Shown here: in pieces, positions 1 through 7,160 of the stretch
How the letters are laid out: each line of letters opens with the position of its first letter
How positions within the stretch are numbered: position 1 is the first letter of the stretch
Assembly (NCBI GenBank): GCA_046758005.1
Contig: JBHHZJ010000082.1
Location: forward strand, 1-15,150
Length of the DNA stretch: 15,150 nt
Direction of reading: 5' to 3'
Origin: JBHHZJ01 sp046758005
GTDB lineage: Bacteria > Pseudomonadota > Alphaproteobacteria > Kiloniellales > J153
Made by a program: the position numbers and the translations under genes
The notes under the pieces: model-generated
What the model saw: only the letters and a program-made list of their open reading frames with translations
Databases searched by the model: none
What the model was told of the DNA's origin: nothing

Positions 1-37
1 CGCGCCGCGCCTGCCCGGACGAGCCGATTTGCTCCCA

Positions 38-103
38 TGAAATGGGTCAATATCAGGGACCGTTGGTATTAATACCAACGACCGCCGATATTGACCCGTT
101 TCA
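38..103. repeat. nested palindrome beyond the end of the glycan operon
   Basis: A two-level inverted repeat centred between bases 70 and 71. The inner 20 bases (61-80, core GTTGGTATTAATACCAAC) form a perfect palindrome. The outer arms TGAAATGGGTCAATATC (38-54) and GATATTGACCCGTTTCA (87-103) pair at 16 of 17 positions, with a mostly unpaired 6-base step between the levels. It starts 21 bases beyond the stop of the minus-strand membrane-protein gene, so it may form a 3'-end hairpin. No T-run follows it, so it is not a classical intrinsic terminator. It could instead be a dispersed palindromic element or a two-site operator. The structure is clear; the role is unknown. Confidence 0.75.
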
Positions 104-123
104 CCGGGACGCGGCGGGCCGCC

Positions 124-654
124 TCAGGGATGCGGCGAGCCGCCTCCGGGCGCGGGCTTGTCCGAGTCGGCGTCGATGCCGAGGTGGAGCAGGTTGCCCG
201 CCGAGGTCGGGTCGAGCGAAATTCCGTTGTCGCGGGCCGCCTTGGCCGCGCGCCAGGCGATGTATTCGAAGCCGTCGATCGTCGACTCCAGCGTCATGGA
301 GGCGCCGCCGCCCTTGAGCGTCAGCTGCATGAATCCTGCGCCGTCGCCGCGCGTGCGCTGGCGGCGCGTGCCGTAGTAGCGCAATTTGAGCCGGTCGAGC
401 GCCCGCCACGGCACGACCCGGGTCCCGAAGGCGGCGCTGCAGATCTCCTCGTTGGTGACCGCAACCTGCGTCACTTGACGCTTCACCGTGCGCAGGCCGA
501 AGACCAGGAACAGCGTCGTCAGGCCGCCGAACACCACGACGATGACGGGGGTGGCCGGGACCGAGGCGAGCACGCCGACTCCCACGCCGAGGCCGACCGC
601 GGCGCGGAGGTAATCCCCGACCAGCGCCCTGGTCGGGTAGCGGAACACGGTCAT
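124..654 (-). CDS. small membrane protein with two N-terminal helices and a PH-like cytoplasmic domain
   Basis: Encodes 176 residues. I chose the ATG at 654, which reads MTVFRYPTRALV, because it overlaps the stop of the preceding deacetylase gene by four bases (ATGA); a longer frame upstream is low-complexity. Residues 16-32 and 36-53 look like two closely spaced membrane helices. The following soluble part contains TNEEICSAAFGTRVVPWRAL (67-86) and then alternating strands, resembling bacterial PH-type domains in which an IPW-like motif follows two transmembrane helices; that resemblance is an inference. The C-terminal tail is Gly/Pro-rich. It is the last gene of the leftward glycan operon and lies just before the nested palindrome. 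I do not recognise a named family. It could be an accessory membrane component of the pathway, or simply co-transcribed. Confidence 0.75.
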   Translation of the reverse strand: MTVFRYPTRALVGDYLRAAVGLGVGVGVLASVPATPVIVVVFGGLTTLFLVFGLRTVKRQVTQVAVTNEEICSAAFGTRVVPWRALDRLKLRYYGTRRQRTRGDGAGFMQLTLKGGGASMTLESTIDGFEYIAWRAAKAARDNGISLDPTSAGNLLHLGIDADSDKPAPGGGSPHP

Positions 655-1445
655 GCCGCGCCTCGCTTTGCTGAACGCGGGGCCGCCGCGAAGGCATCCG
701 CCGGCGCGACGAAGCGCGCGGCCGGGTGCCCCGCCAGGTGCGCGAGGAGGCGCTCCAGAAAGTCCCAGCACGCATCGTCATGGGCCGGATGATGCGTGAG
801 CAGGCCGGTCGGCTCGTCGCGGTCCGCCTCGCCCAGGCGCCGCGCGCGCAGGTGCGCGAGGAGCCGCCCGAGGCTCGGCGCCTCTCCCAGGAACCCGCGC
901 GGCGGCTCCCAGCGCATGATGTCGACGTGGGTGTTGACCTGCGTCAGGCCCGGCGCCGGCGCCGCGCGGGCGCGCGCGCCGTCGGTGGAAACGCCCGTGA
1001 AGCCCAGCCGCGCCAGGCCGGGGAGCAGGTCGGGCGCGATCCGGTTCCATGGCGGGACCAGGACGGGCAGCCAGTCGGCGCCGAACAGCGCGTCCATGCG
1101 CGCGCGGCCACGGGCCAACTCCTCCAGCGTTTCGGCCGCCGGGCGGTGGGCGCCGAGCTCACACTTCTTCTCTCCGGCGCTCGCGTGGTTGCGGTGGGCG
1201 AAGCCGTGCTGCACGGGCGTCGCCCGCGGCCGCGCCGCGGCGAGGCGCCGGGCGAGCGGCGCGCTCGCGCGCGCCGGGATCACCGCGAGGGCCAGCGGCG
1301 CGTCGTGCGCGGCAGCCAACCCGAGCAGGCGCTCGAGCGCCGCCGTCGGCTCGACCGCGTCGTCGTCGCGCCACCACAAGGTGGCCGCCCGCCCCGACGC
1401 CGCCCAGGCGTCGAGCTCCCGGGTGAGGTCCGCCCAACCCTGCAT
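651..1445 (-). CDS. polysaccharide deacetylase-like protein
   Basis: About 264 residues with a NodB/polysaccharide-deacetylase-like (beta/alpha)7 pattern. Visible landmarks are WWRDDDA near residues 24-30 (metal and catalytic aspartates), QHGFAHRNH near 79-87 (metal histidines), PPWNR near 131-135, VNTHVDI near 170-176 and LTHH near 216-219. The family removes N- or O-acyl groups from glycans using a divalent metal. The WWRDDDA form is typical of a subgroup found beside glycosyltransferases, which fits this setting. The start is ATG at 1445, sharing one base with the preceding stop; a GTG at 1448 would give a GTGA overlap and one extra residue. No signal peptide is visible, so action would be cytoplasmic, perhaps on a lipid-linked or nucleotide-linked sugar. 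The substrate is unknown. Confidence 0.85.
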   Translation of the reverse strand: MQGWADLTRELDAWAASGRAATLWWRDDDAVEPTAALERLLGLAAAHDAPLALAVIPARASAPLARRLAAARPRATPVQHGFAHRNHASAGEKKCELGAHRPAAETLEELARGRARMDALFGADWLPVLVPPWNRIAPDLLPGLARLGFTGVSTDGARARAAPAPGLTQVNTHVDIMRWEPPRGFLGEAPSLGRLLAHLRARRLGEADRDEPTGLLTHHPAHDDACWDFLERLLAHLAGHPAARFVAPADAFAAAPRSAKRGAA

Positions 1446-2635
1446 CACCGCACTATAGCAACCATGTCGCGCAGGATTCGCGCGGTTTCAAGCGCGCCGT
1501 CGGTCTTGACGCCAAGCGCCGGGAGATCCGCCGGCGGCGCCGCCAGCGCGCGCTCCACGGCCGCGGCCAGGGCCTGCGGCGTCAGGTCCGCGTCCTCGAC
1601 CGGGGTCAGGGCGCCGCGCGCCGCGAGCAGGCGCGTGCGCAGGGTCTGCTCGGTCTCCCAGCGCGCGGCGAAGGGCACGACGACGGCACGGAGTCCGGCG
1701 GCGAGCACCTCCATGACGGTGTTGTAGCCGCCCTGGCTGATCGACAGGCGGGCGTGGGCGAGCAGGTGGCGGAAGTCGGCCCGCGCCCGCTCGACCACGA
1801 ATCCGGGCGGCGCGCCGCGCAGGAACGCGCGGAAGCGCGCCTCGGGCAGGTTGGGACCGATGAGGACGCGCCAGGGCGCCTCGGCCAGCGGGCCGAGCGC
1901 GCGGGCGCCGAACGCGGCCTCGATGAGCGGCCCGGCGACCGCGCCGCCGCCGCTCGAGACGATCACCTCGCCCCTCCCCGCGCCGTCCGGGGCGCCGGGC
2001 GCGGCCATGTCGCCGATCACGTAGCCGGTATAGCGGATCTTCTCCGCGATCTCGGCCGCGCGCGGGAAGCTGCGCTCCAAGGGCAGGAACCCGGGGTCGC
2101 CGTGCACGAGGAGGAGGTCGAAGTAGCGCGCGAAGGTCCGCAGCATCCAGTCGATCTTGTCCGGCGTCTTTCGCGTGGTCAGCACGTCGCGCAACGAGCA
2201 TACGATGCGCGGACGCGGGCGCGCGGCGCACGCCTCGGCCAGCAGCGGCAACAGCTCGAAGCGCATCTGCCGCCGGCCGAACGGGAACATCTCGATGAGC
2301 AGCACCCTTGGCCGCATCCGGCGGTAGAGCGCGCACAGCGCTTCGCGCCGGGCGGCCATCCACGCCTCGTCGACCGGCCGGCCGTCGGGGCCGACCAGGA
2401 CCGCGAAGGCCTCGTCGCGCGCCCGCACCGGCGGCAGCTGGACCAGCCGCGCGGGCGCTACCTCCAGGCTTGGCACGGGCAGGCCGCCGCTCGCGACCAC
2501 GACGTCGAGGCCGGTCCGTTCCGCGGCGCGCGCGATCGCCGCGGCGCGGTGGAGGTGCCCGGTGCCGAGCAGGTGCTGCACGTAGAGCAGCACGTCCGCG
2601 GGCCGGTCCGCGGCTGCGGCGCCGCGCGGGCTCAT
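1445..2635 (-). CDS. MurG-like glycosyltransferase (COG4671 type), copy 2
   Basis: 396 residues with a GT-B fold pattern like MurG and predicted glycosyltransferases of the COG4671 type. The N-terminal Rossmann half has VLLYVQHLLGTGHLHRA (15-31), the glycine/histidine loop of this group. CSLRDVL (146-152) and YTGYV (202-206) mark the linker, VSSGGG (226-231) opens the C-terminal donor-binding half, and SQGGYNTVMEVL (300-311) plus WETEQ (326-330) form the nucleotide-sugar site. The same landmarks recur in the protein at 5695-6939, so the two are paralogs. The start is ATG at 2635, overlapping the phosphatase stop by four bases; in-frame sequence further upstream belongs to that gene. Donor and acceptor cannot be read from sequence. 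It probably acts at the inner face of the cytoplasmic membrane. Confidence 0.88.
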   Translation of the reverse strand: MSPRGAAAADRPADVLLYVQHLLGTGHLHRAAAIARAAERTGLDVVVASGGLPVPSLEVAPARLVQLPPVRARDEAFAVLVGPDGRPVDEAWMAARREALCALYRRMRPRVLLIEMFPFGRRQMRFELLPLLAEACAARPRPRIVCSLRDVLTTRKTPDKIDWMLRTFARYFDLLLVHGDPGFLPLERSFPRAAEIAEKIRYTGYVIGDMAAPGAPDGAGRGEVIVSSGGGAVAGPLIEAAFGARALGPLAEAPWRVLIGPNLPEARFRAFLRGAPPGFVVERARADFRHLLAHARLSISQGGYNTVMEVLAAGLRAVVVPFAARWETEQTLRTRLLAARGALTPVEDADLTPQALAAAVERALAAPPADLPALGVKTDGALETARILRDMVAIVR

Positions 2636-3234
2636 CCGGTCAGGGGCACGTTCATTCGGCTGGCGCGCGGCGTCCCCGCGCCGTCCAGCAGGAAGCGGTG
2701 CGCGCAGGCATCGCGCAGCTTCTCGGGCGGCGCGCCGGTCATGTCCCAGCCGGTGGCGAGTGCGTACAGGGCGCGGATCACGCCCTTGTGGGTGACCGCC
2801 ACGGCCGGTCGGCCGGCGGCGGCCACCGCCGCGAGGAGGGGGCGCAGCCGGGCCTGCACGGCGCGCGGGGATTCCCCGCCCGGCGCGCGCAAATCGAGAC
2901 CGCGCGCCTCGGCAGCCGCCATGCGCGCCCCGCCCTCGGCGCGCAACGCGGCGAGGCGATTGCCCTCCCATTCGCCCCAGTCCATCTCGATGAGCGCCGG
3001 CTCCGGGCGCGCGGGCGGCATGGCCGACCCGCGCAGCAGGGCGGCCGTCTCGCGGGCGCGCGCGAGCGGGCTGCTCAGCCAATCCCACGCCGCGCCCGCC
3101 AGGTCGGGCGGCAGGCGCCACGCGCGCACGGCGGCGCGGCCGGCGGGCGACAGCGGCCGGTCGGCGCGCCCCTGGAGGCGTCCCGAGGCGGTCCAGTCGG
3201 TCGGGCCGTGACGGATCGCGACGAGCGGCGTCAT
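2632..3234 (-). CDS. histidine phosphatase family protein (phosphoglycerate mutase-like)
   Basis: 200 residues, the usual size for a branch-1 histidine phosphatase. The phosphoacceptor motif is VAIRHGPTDWT (5-15, His9). The phosphate-pocket arginine lies in SSPLARARETA (54-64), the acid/base glutamate in EMDWGEWEG (83-91), and the second catalytic histidine in AVTHKG (146-151, His149). All four elements are intact, so it should be active. Relatives dephosphorylate small phosphoesters such as alpha-ribazole phosphate or sugar phosphates, and the sequence does not choose among them. Placement between glycosyltransferase genes, with four-base overlaps on both sides (starts at 3234 and 2635), suggests a sugar-phosphate step in glycan precursor supply rather than glycolysis or cobalamin synthesis; that is inference. 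Confidence 0.9.
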   Translation of the reverse strand: MTPLVAIRHGPTDWTASGRLQGRADRPLSPAGRAAVRAWRLPPDLAGAAWDWLSSPLARARETAALLRGSAMPPARPEPALIEMDWGEWEGNRLAALRAEGGARMAAAEARGLDLRAPGGESPRAVQARLRPLLAAVAAAGRPAVAVTHKGVIRALYALATGWDMTGAPPEKLRDACAHRFLLDGAGTPRASRMNVPLTG

Positions 3235-4376
3235 GCGCTCACCGCGCGCCGCAGGGTGGCGTCGAGGCGACGAGCGGCGCGGTCGAGGTCGTGCCCGGCG
3301 GCGACCGCGGCCAGCGCGGCCGCGCCCATGGAACGACGCCGCGCCGGCGCGGCCAGCAGGTCGCGCAGCGCCGTGGCGAAGGCCCCGGAATCGCCCGGCG
3401 GAACCAGCACGCCGGTCGTCCCGTCGCGGACCACGGCGGCGACGCCGCCGGCCGCGCCGGCCAGCACCGGCAGGCCGGCCGCCTGCGCCTCGAGCAACGC
3501 CATGCCGTATGCCTCGTTGAGCGCCGGCCACGCGAGCAGGTCGCAGGCGGCGTACACGCCGGGCAGATCGTCCCCGTCGCGGGCGCCGAGGAACAGGACC
3601 CTGTGCGCCGGCACCCAGGCGAAGGCCGCGGCCACCTCGTCGCGCGCCGGCCCGTCGCCGGCGATCAGAAGGTGCCAGTGGGACTCGCCGGAAAGGTCGC
3701 CGGCGCGCCGCAGCGCCTCCGCGAGCAGGCGATAGGAGGCGAGCTTGTCCCCAGGCCGCATCATCGCCACCGCAAGCAGCCAGGGCCGCGCCGGGTCGAG
3801 GCCGTGGGCCGTGGCCAGGCCGGCGCGCGCCGCCTCCCGGCGCGCCGCGGCGGCGCGGAACGGCGCCGGATCGAGGAACGGCGCGAGCACCTCGACCCGG
3901 TGGCGGTCGGGCAGGCACGGCACGTCGGCCGGGTTGAGGGCGATGACCATGCGGGCCCGCTCCAGCGCCTCGAGCGTGGCACGGTGGCCGAGCGCCCAAG
4001 GCCCGTCGGCGCGCTTGGGCGCGAGCGAGGCTTCGGCCAGCACGTAGGGGATGCCGAGGGCCTCGCTGACCCGCGGGCCGATCCAGTCGGGCGCCTTGTA
4101 GTAGGCGTGGTAGGTCAGCCAGGCGCGCGGCCGCGCCCCGGCCGCCGCGGCGCGGTAGCGGCGCACCAGCCGCTCGGCCAGCGCCGCACCGAGTCGCGCG
4201 ATGCGGGCCTGCCGCGCCGGGTCGCCGGCGTCGTCGCGGCTGCGCAGGCGGCTGGCCAGCTCAACCTCGTGTCCGGCCCGGCGGAGCGCCTCGGCGAGCA
4301 GCCGCGCCATGCGCCGGTCGCCCGAGGGCACCGGATGGTCCGGCGGCTTCAGCGGCGCGTAGTACGCCACGCGCAT
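3231..4376 (-). CDS. glycosyltransferase family 4 protein
   Basis: 381 residues, a GT-B retaining glycosyltransferase of the GT4 kind. The N terminus MRVAYYAPLKPPDHPVPSGD carries the acceptor-side loop common in GT4 enzymes. The donor half begins near PWLLAVAMMRPGDK (198-211), where the usual arginine/lysine pair is visible. The EX7E motif is in NEAYGMALLEAQAAGLPV (287-304), with Glu288 and Glu296. I chose ATG 4376 because GGGAGGGA lies about nine bases upstream on the coding strand, and the longer in-frame extension reads as low-complexity Pro/Arg sequence. It starts 25 bases after the preceding GT4 gene and overlaps the phosphatase by four bases, so it is firmly in the operon. It probably adds a sugar to a lipid-linked or surface glycan; the sugar is unknown. 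Confidence 0.9.
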   Translation of the reverse strand: MRVAYYAPLKPPDHPVPSGDRRMARLLAEALRRAGHEVELASRLRSRDDAGDPARQARIARLGAALAERLVRRYRAAAAGARPRAWLTYHAYYKAPDWIGPRVSEALGIPYVLAEASLAPKRADGPWALGHRATLEALERARMVIALNPADVPCLPDRHRVEVLAPFLDPAPFRAAAARREAARAGLATAHGLDPARPWLLAVAMMRPGDKLASYRLLAEALRRAGDLSGESHWHLLIAGDGPARDEVAAAFAWVPAHRVLFLGARDGDDLPGVYAACDLLAWPALNEAYGMALLEAQAAGLPVLAGAAGGVAAVVRDGTTGVLVPPGDSGAFATALRDLLAAPARRRSMGAAALAAVAAGHDLDRAARRLDATLRRAVSA

Positions 4377-4401
4377 GGCGCGGTCCCTCCCCGGGCGGCC
4401 C

Positions 4402-5649
4402 TCACTGCGCCGCGTCGGCGGCGGGCGGCAGGCCGAAACGCGCCGCCAGGGCGTCGATGCCGGCGGCCATGGAAAATCGCGCGCGCACCCGGCGAAGACC
4501 GGCCTCACCCAGCCGGTTTCGCACCTCGGGCGCGCGGATCAGCCGCTCGATCGTCGCGGCGAGCGCGTCCGGGTCGCGCGGCGGCACGAGCGCGCCGGTT
4601 GCGCCGTGCTCGATCAGCTCGCGAATGCCCGGCAGCCCCGTCGAGACGCACACGAGCCCCTGGCTTTGCGCCTCCAGGAGCACGTTGGGCAGGCCGTCGC
4701 GGTCGCCGTCCGCGGCGACCCTGCTGGCCAGCACGAAGAGGTCGGCGCGCCGGTATTCGGCGAGCACGCGCTCCTGCGGCTGCGCGCCCAGCCAGGCGAT
4801 GCGGCCCGCCAGGCCGAGCCGCGCGGCGCGCGCCTTCAGGGCCGGCGCGAGCGTGCCGCCGCCGACGTGCACCAGGCGCCAGTGCAGGTCCGCCGGCAGC
4901 CGGGCGAGCGCCGCGAGCAGGTCGTCCGCGCCCTTCTTCTCCACCGCGCGGCCCACCGAAAGCAGGATCGCCGGATCGCCCGGGTCGCGCCCGTCGCGCG
5001 CCGGGCGCGCGCCCGGCGGCGGCGGGAAGCGGGCGAAGTCCAAACCGTGGTAGACGAGGCCGACCTTGCCCGGCGCGGGCGCAAGGTGCGCCAGGTGCCG
5101 GCGCCCGTCCTCGGTGCAGGCGACGACCCAGTCGGCCTCGGCGAGCTTGTTCCGCTGGTCCCAAACGGGGGTGGTCCAGATGTCCTTGGCGTGTGCCGAG
5201 GCGCACCAGGGCAGGCCGGTCATCAGCGCCGCGTAACGCGCGACCGAGGCCGGCGTGTGCAGGAAGTGGGCGTACAGCCGGACGACGTCGTCGGTAAGTT
5301 CGGCGGCCAGCGTGCAGGCTTGGCCGAAGCGGCGCACCCGGTTGGCCGTCGGCTCGCGGGCCAGGTCCGCCCGGAACGCGCGCCAGGCGGCGCGGTAGCC
5401 TGGGAGGCGCCGCGCGCGCCGCCAAGCGCGCAGCACTTTGAACGGCGCGTCCTTGAGATACTCCGGCAGGTACGTCACGGGCGCGGCGATCTCGCGGTGG
5501 ACCGGATGCGCCGAGGCCTCGGTGGGCCGGCGCAGCGAATACAGGCGCAGGCGTAGCCCGCGCCGCTCCAGCGCGTGGATCTCCTGCGCGATGAAGGTCT
5601 CCGAAAGGCGCGGATAGCCCTTCAAGACGACGGCGACGGTGCCGGCCAT
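4402..5649 (-). CDS. GT4 glycosyltransferase, colanic-acid WcaL-like group
   Basis: 415 residues. YPRLSETFI (12-20) near the N terminus is characteristic of the WcaL/AmsK-like GT4 group, which transfers sugars in exopolysaccharide synthesis. SAHAKDIW (151-158) lies in the inter-domain region, and SVGRAVEKKG (231-240) is the donor-site Arg/Lys element. The EX7E site reads RDGLPNVLLEAQSQG (317-331); its first acidic position is Asp rather than Glu, a variant I believe is common in this subgroup. The ATG at 5649 immediately precedes the conserved beta-strand, but no strong Shine-Dalgarno is visible. The gene follows the MurG-like gene after a 45-base gap that contains a hairpin. The best guess is an exopolysaccharide or glycolipid sugar transferase at the cytoplasmic membrane. 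Confidence 0.9.
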   Translation of the reverse strand: MAGTVAVVLKGYPRLSETFIAQEIHALERRGLRLRLYSLRRPTEASAHPVHREIAAPVTYLPEYLKDAPFKVLRAWRRARRLPGYRAAWRAFRADLAREPTANRVRRFGQACTLAAELTDDVVRLYAHFLHTPASVARYAALMTGLPWCASAHAKDIWTTPVWDQRNKLAEADWVVACTEDGRRHLAHLAPAPGKVGLVYHGLDFARFPPPPGARPARDGRDPGDPAILLSVGRAVEKKGADDLLAALARLPADLHWRLVHVGGGTLAPALKARAARLGLAGRIAWLGAQPQERVLAEYRRADLFVLASRVAADGDRDGLPNVLLEAQSQGLVCVSTGLPGIRELIEHGATGALVPPRDPDALAATIERLIRAPEVRNRLGEAGLRRVRARFSMAAGIDALAARFGLPPAADAAQ

Positions 5650-5675
5650 GCCCGCGACGTTAGAAAGGCTCGCAT

Positions 5676-5694
5676 GCCGCCGTCAAGCGGCGGC
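5676..5694 (-). other. hairpin abutting the stop codon inside the glycan operon
   Basis: GCCGCCG (5676-5682) and CGGCGGC (5688-5694) pair perfectly around a five-base loop, directly after the stop of the MurG-like gene at 5695. On the coding strand no long T-run follows, only TTTC about ten bases later. It may be an RNA-processing or stabilising stem that separates the first gene from the rest of the operon. A full terminator is less likely. Confidence 0.35.
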
Positions 5695-6939
5695 TCAGCT
5701 TCCGGCCTGTCCGGCGGTGAGGGGCACCGCGTCGGCCGCGGCCACGAGGTCGCCGTGCCCGCGCTCGAGCCACTGCCGGGCCAGCTCAACGACGTTGGCG
5801 CGGCCGTCGAGCAGGCCGGGCACGACCACGTTGGACGGCGCGGCCTGCCGGGTCAGGTCGCGCAAGGCGGTGGCCATGGTCCGGGGATCGCGCACCCCGT
5901 CGTCGGTCAGCATGCGCACGAGGCCGAGCTCGTGCCCCCGGGAAGCGCGGATGTACTGTTCCAGGCGCGGGCTGGTGCGCGGGATGACCATGGCCGGCTT
6001 GTCGAAGGACAGCACCTCGCAGAACGTATTGTAGCCGCCCATGCACACGACGCCGATGGCGCGCGCCATCAGGCTCTCGATGTGGGCATCGAACGTGATC
6101 GCCTCGACGTTGGGCAACCGGCCGGCCCGCTGCAGGAAATCGGCCTGGAACTGGGCCCCCATGAACGGGCCGAGCACGAGCAGCGCCGGGTACGGCAGGT
6201 CGGGGTCGCTCTCGTAGGCGGAGAGCACCCAGTCGATGATCGTCTCACCGTCGCCGCCGCCGCCGACGGTGACCAGAACGAAGGGGTCGGAGATCTTCTC
6301 CGGCACGAACAGCGGCGCCGCCTCGGGCACATGGCGGTACAGGTAGCCCGTGTACGTCGTCTTCCGGCGCACCGAGTCCGGCGCGCCGAGGCCGTCCATC
6401 GGATCGCAGATCCGCGGCAGGCCGTAGACCCAGATCGCGTCGTAGTACGCGCACAGCGCCGGCATGACGTTCTTGCGCTTCCACTCGGCGGCGAGCATGG
6501 AGGGCTCGTCCATCACGTCGCGCAGGCCGAGCACGCACGGCGTGCCGCGCGCCTTCATCATGGCCAGCGTGCTCCTGACCTCGCCGCGCAGGCCGAGCGG
6601 CTCCTTGTCGACGAGGAACAGGTCCGGATCGAAGAACTTGGCCGTGTGCTCGACGATCGAAGCGCGGATCGCAAGGGTGTCTTCGATGTCGATGTGCAGG
6701 TTGAGCGGCGTGTATTCGCCGTTGCGCAGCTTGATGACGCCGGGGATGCGCACGAAGTCGACGCGCGAGCGGAAGTCGAAGCTGCCGATGATCGGCGACC
6801 CCGACAGGATCAGGACGGTCAGGTTGTTGATGGCCCCGACCAGGCTGTGGGCGATCTCGCGACACCGCCGCAGATGGCCGAGGCCGAAGCTGTCATGGCT
6901 GTAGACGAGTACCCGTTTGTTCTTGCGGCCCTGTCCCAT
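5695..6939 (-). CDS. MurG-like glycosyltransferase (COG4671 type), copy 1
   Basis: 414 residues from ATG 6939. That start is supported by a strong Shine-Dalgarno stretch, GGGGGGGAGGA, six bases upstream on the coding strand; an in-frame ATG at 7029 would add 30 unconserved-looking residues. The N-terminal half has VLVYSHDSFGLGHLRRCREI (10-29), the hallmark loop of this predicted group. Further landmarks are LGLRDVMD (137-144), TTYTGYL (194-200), VTVGGGGDG (223-231) and CMGGYNTFCEVLSFDKP (299-315), matching the MurG-like donor site. The paralog at 1445-2635 shares this order of motifs. It is the first gene of the seven-gene leftward operon, read from the divergent intergenic region. The substrate is unknown; the family is usually annotated only as predicted glycosyltransferase. 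Confidence 0.88.
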   Translation of the reverse strand: MGQGRKNKRVLVYSHDSFGLGHLRRCREIAHSLVGAINNLTVLILSGSPIIGSFDFRSRVDFVRIPGVIKLRNGEYTPLNLHIDIEDTLAIRASIVEHTAKFFDPDLFLVDKEPLGLRGEVRSTLAMMKARGTPCVLGLRDVMDEPSMLAAEWKRKNVMPALCAYYDAIWVYGLPRICDPMDGLGAPDSVRRKTTYTGYLYRHVPEAAPLFVPEKISDPFVLVTVGGGGDGETIIDWVLSAYESDPDLPYPALLVLGPFMGAQFQADFLQRAGRLPNVEAITFDAHIESLMARAIGVVCMGGYNTFCEVLSFDKPAMVIPRTSPRLEQYIRASRGHELGLVRMLTDDGVRDPRTMATALRDLTRQAAPSNVVVPGLLDGRANVVELARQWLERGHGDLVAAADAVPLTAGQAGS

Positions 6940-7160
6940 GCCGCAGTCCTCCCCCCCGATGTCAAATTTGAGCGCCCCGTTGCCCAAACTATGGCATAGC
7001 GGCGCTCCGGCGCAAAGGGCGAAGGTCATGAAATTTCCTTGAGTTACGCGGTCCCGGCCGGCAAACCACCCTGGTTTACCGACCAGACGGCTTGGGATAA
7101 GGTCTCGCTCAAGGCGGGCCCGGCGCGGCCCGATCGCGGTGCGGTATTGGTCCGGCCCCC
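6940..7160. promoter_or_regulatory. divergent intergenic region with two small palindromes
   Basis: These 221 bases separate the leftward glycan operon from the rightward ABC operon, so they should hold both promoters. Two exact short palindromes are visible: CTATG-G-CATAG at 6989-6999 and AAACCA-CCC-TGGTTT at 7063-7077. For the rightward gene a weak candidate is TTTACC (7074-7079), 17 bases, then TAAGGT (7097-7102), overlapping the second palindrome. For the leftward gene no convincing -35/-10 pair stands out. The palindromes could be operators, but this is speculative. Confidence 0.35.

Noticed and set aside
91..792. A plus-strand open frame of 233 codons at the left edge
   Set aside because: It lies opposite the membrane-protein gene, whose start overlaps the upstream operon gene in ATGA fashion; the plus-strand product is low complexity.
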